A stretch of 64,000 bases of DNA, taken from Tretioscincus oriximinensis (Eukaryota; Chordata; Lepidosauria; Squamata; Gymnophthalmidae). Under the pieces are notes generated by a model. The model made no database searches. It saw nothing but the letters and a program-made list of their open reading frames with translations, and was not told the DNA's origin. The DNA lies in contig JAJVDF010000589.1 of assembly GCA_022410635.1 (NCBI GenBank), forward strand, positions 435,162-499,161, written 5' to 3'. This document shows positions 62,071-64,000 of the stretch, piece by piece; positions within the stretch are counted from its first letter, which is position 1; every line of letters starts with the position of its first letter. Position numbers and translations under genes: made by a program.

Positions 62071-62250
62071 CTTTACTGCCTCCAGTGAAGCGATAGTCTG
62101 ACAGTCCTTGTTGCAGAGAGCAAGGACATGGGGGCAGGCCTTGGTTCCACACAGATGGTTGGACCTCATGCCCAACCCAATCAAGGCATCTTTGCCTATA
62201 ATTCATTTGGATACGGCTGGCCAGCNTGTTTATCCACAATCCATGTACAC
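62071..62250 (-). CDS. MUC4: MUC4-like gene, exon leading into the AMOP domain
   Basis: 180 bp on minus, phase 1 to 1. Acceptor CCCTTCCAG at 62251, donor GTGAGT at 62070. It encodes VHGLWIN, LASRIQMNYRQRCLDWVGHE, VQPSVWNQGLPPCPCSLQQG and LSDYRFTGGSK. 'W...LPPCPCSLQQGLSDYRF' matches the AMOP start of MUC4 (LP-CPCS-QQG--D-RF). It joins the next exon as G+GT (Gly). Upstream NIDO or mucin-repeat exons lie beyond the window. Confidence 0.8.
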
Positions 62251-62514
62251 CTGGAAGGGAACACAATCAAAGCTTTTNGAAAGAAAACACGAAGGGAAAG
62301 AGAATACTGCACATCAGACTCAAGATCTCACATCTTCCTTTCTCCAAAATAATAATGCGTAGTAAAACTTGTGTATAGGAAGAAAATCAGACCCAAGGAA
62401 TCCCACGAAACCAGATTTGAGATATACTTTATCACACTAGGGCATGAGTGCAGCAAAGGAAGTACAACTGGCATTTTCACCCTGGGAAGAGTGTGGTCTG
62501 GGATCTCCCACATA

Positions 62515-62960
62515 GGAGCATAAGAACCTAAGAGGAGCCCTGCAGAATCGGGCTACAGTCCATCTAGTTCAGCATTCTGTCTCTCACCAATTGCCCCTGG
62601 GCATCCCGCGCAGAAGAAGGAAAAACCCTCACATGTTCTCAACTCCCTGAAAATGGCATTTCAGGAATCCTGCCTGTTGCTCCATCTTGGAGGCAGGATC
62701 AAGAGATCCACACTTGGCTTCCATGAACTTGTCTTAAAGCTATCCAGGCTGCTAGTTACCAGCACCCCTTCTGGAAGTAAATTCCACAGACCAATGACCC
62801 TCGGGGTGAGAAAAATACTTTCCCTTGTTTGTTCTAACTCACCTGTCTATGAATTTCAAGGACTGGCCTCTGGTCCTAGTGTTGTGTGATAGATTTACCT
62901 TATCCATCCCATGCATGATTTTACATCTTAATCAGATCTCCTCTTAAACACATGGCAGCT
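62515..62960 (-). mobile_element. CR1-B LINE 3' end
   Basis: Antisense 'aggagcataagaacctaagaggagccctgc' to 'catgcatgattttacatcttaatcagatc'. Confidence 0.86.
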
Positions 62961-63021
62961 AAGGCAGCTTCTACTCAAGGGCGGAATGAATTCCCTAAAT
63001 GAATGTCTTAATAATGACAAG

Positions 63022-63135
63022 AGCAGTGGTCTATGGGATTTGCAGCAGAGGAGGTGCTAACAGCAACCAATTTGGACAGCTTTAAGAAAGCATTAGATAA
63101 ATCCACAGAGGCCAAGTCTGCATCCCCACTAGATT
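63022..63135 (+). mobile_element. CR1 terminal scrap, sense, different subfamily
   Basis: 'agcagtggtctatgggatttgcagcagaggaggtgc' followed by TNLDSFKKALDKSTEA-coding sequence, a CR1 3' coding end unlike CR1-B in detail. Confidence 0.65.
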
Positions 63136-63619
63136 TCAAATTCACTATTTCTTTTAATTTTGGGGTGGTGGTGGGGAAATGTTCACAATTTCGCCCCACC
63201 TACCTTCAATTTTCCTGTTTCTTGTTTTCCCAGTTACATTTCCTTGCATTTGTGTGGCATCACATGTCCCGTAAGCCATATTTCAGTAAAATTCCCAGTA
63301 ATCTCTGTGATCTGAAAGCCAATGAATTTTTCACAGCTAACCTTGAAGTCTCGCGAGATTTAACGTGTATAAATACATCTCCATTCCCTCCAATAGTATC
63401 CTGCCTGTTTCTCCACCCAGGCAGTCCCACCTAGGCACCTGTTCTTCTGAGCATTGATCCATTGTATTCTATTACTCTGTCTAGCCCATGCATAAAATAG
63501 CCAGCAGTAATCCACTAAAATGTCATTAAGTTAGTTATCTGGTGATAAATAAAATATTCCACCCGATCGTCTATTTCTATTGCACCATGCTACATCAATG
63601 CATACATTTAGTTCTCTGA
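63136..63619 (+). other. unannotated intron segment
   Basis: Nothing recognised. The minus and plus open frames here lack splice context. Confidence 0.4.
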
Positions 63620-64000
63620 GTGGAAAGAGGTAAGAAGTGGGGTACCCCAGGGGTCTGTACTGGGACCCTTGCTTTTCAATATATTTATAAATGATCTGGA
63701 TGCCGAGGTAAATAGTGAAGTAGCCAAGTTTGCTGACGACTCTAAACTGAAAATGATTGCAAGGCACTCCGAGTGATTTATTGAAATTGGGTGAGTGGGC
63801 ATCAAATTGGCAAATGCACTTCAATTTAAGCAAGTGCAAGATTATGCATATTGGGGCAAAGAACCCAAACTACTCCTACCACCTGATGGGAACCAAGCTT
63901 TCTGTGACCGAGCAAGAAAAAGATCTTGTGGTGTTGGTGGACAATTCAATGAAAATGTCAACCCAGTGTGCAGCGGCAGCAAGAAAGGCAAATTCCATGG
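63620..64000 (+). mobile_element. CR1-B reverse transcriptase segment, runs off the window
   Basis: Sense frames encode [20 protein letters not shown] and [17 protein letters not shown] (the catalytic ADD), then a frameshift and LSEWASNWQMHFNLSKCKIM, EKDLVVLVDNSMKMSTQCAA and ARKANSM. This is the furthest upstream CR1 coding part in the window; most other copies contain only the last 600 bp. Confidence 0.9.

Noticed and set aside
63180..63435. Upstream MUC4 NIDO exon
   Set aside because: Neither strand gives a phase-1 exon with recognisable NIDO residues; left unannotated.

Overview
The window looks like nuclear DNA of a squamate reptile (a lizard; a gecko is possible but not shown). The evidence is split vertebrate genes with GT-AG introns, packed with CR1, L2, L1 and Penelope-like retroelements and tRNA-derived SINEs of the kind common in lizards. 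There are three assembly gaps (8024-8104, 19389-20253, 57838-58157) and many isolated N bases, mostly inside repeats. No prokaryotic feature, CRISPR array, rRNA gene or free-standing tRNA gene was seen.

Three host genes can be read. (1) The 3' end of TNK2 (ACK1 kinase) on + at 139-266 and 1718-1724, followed by its 3' UTR. (2) An 18-exon gene of the maestro HEAT-like repeat (MROH) family on + from 10441 to 47787. Every exon junction is phase-compatible and the chain gives 782 codons before the stop; the start codon lies upstream and was not found. (3) A MUC4-like mucin on - in the last 5 kb, with three exons that spell an AMOP domain (62071-62250, 61007-61159, 59836-59964). Further candidate - strand exons lie at 56612-56824, 55920-55984, 55662-55745 and 54911-55051. 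Their membership in the same gene is inferred only from splice phase. The MROH and MUC4-like genes converge tail to tail.

Most of the rest is transposon-derived. Window-local names are used. CR1-A is the family whose antisense 3' end begins with a 'catagaatcatagag' motif. CR1-B is the family whose antisense 3' end begins with an 'aagaacataagaagagcc' motif. L2 is a LINE with a YADDTQLY reverse transcriptase. SINE-A is a tRNA-derived SINE ending in 'ggtataaaaaccca' plus a trinucleotide run. SINE-B is a tRNA-derived SINE with a 'gccagtttggtgta' head. PLE means Penelope-like element. There is also a hAT-type element with 8-bp target duplications, a mariner remnant, a solo LTR nested inside an L2, a second LTR followed by a primer-binding-like site, and two kinds of foldback element.

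The most interesting structures are short palindromic insertions with 9-11 bp target duplications (15603-15760, 44869-45085, 54497-54801) whose arms carry a hammerhead-ribozyme-like core. A separate Penelope GIY-YIG coding fragment sits at 19335-20400. The second most interesting is the MUC4-like locus, where the AMOP exons are followed by a charged 54-bp tandem-repeat exon instead of the expected VWD exons.
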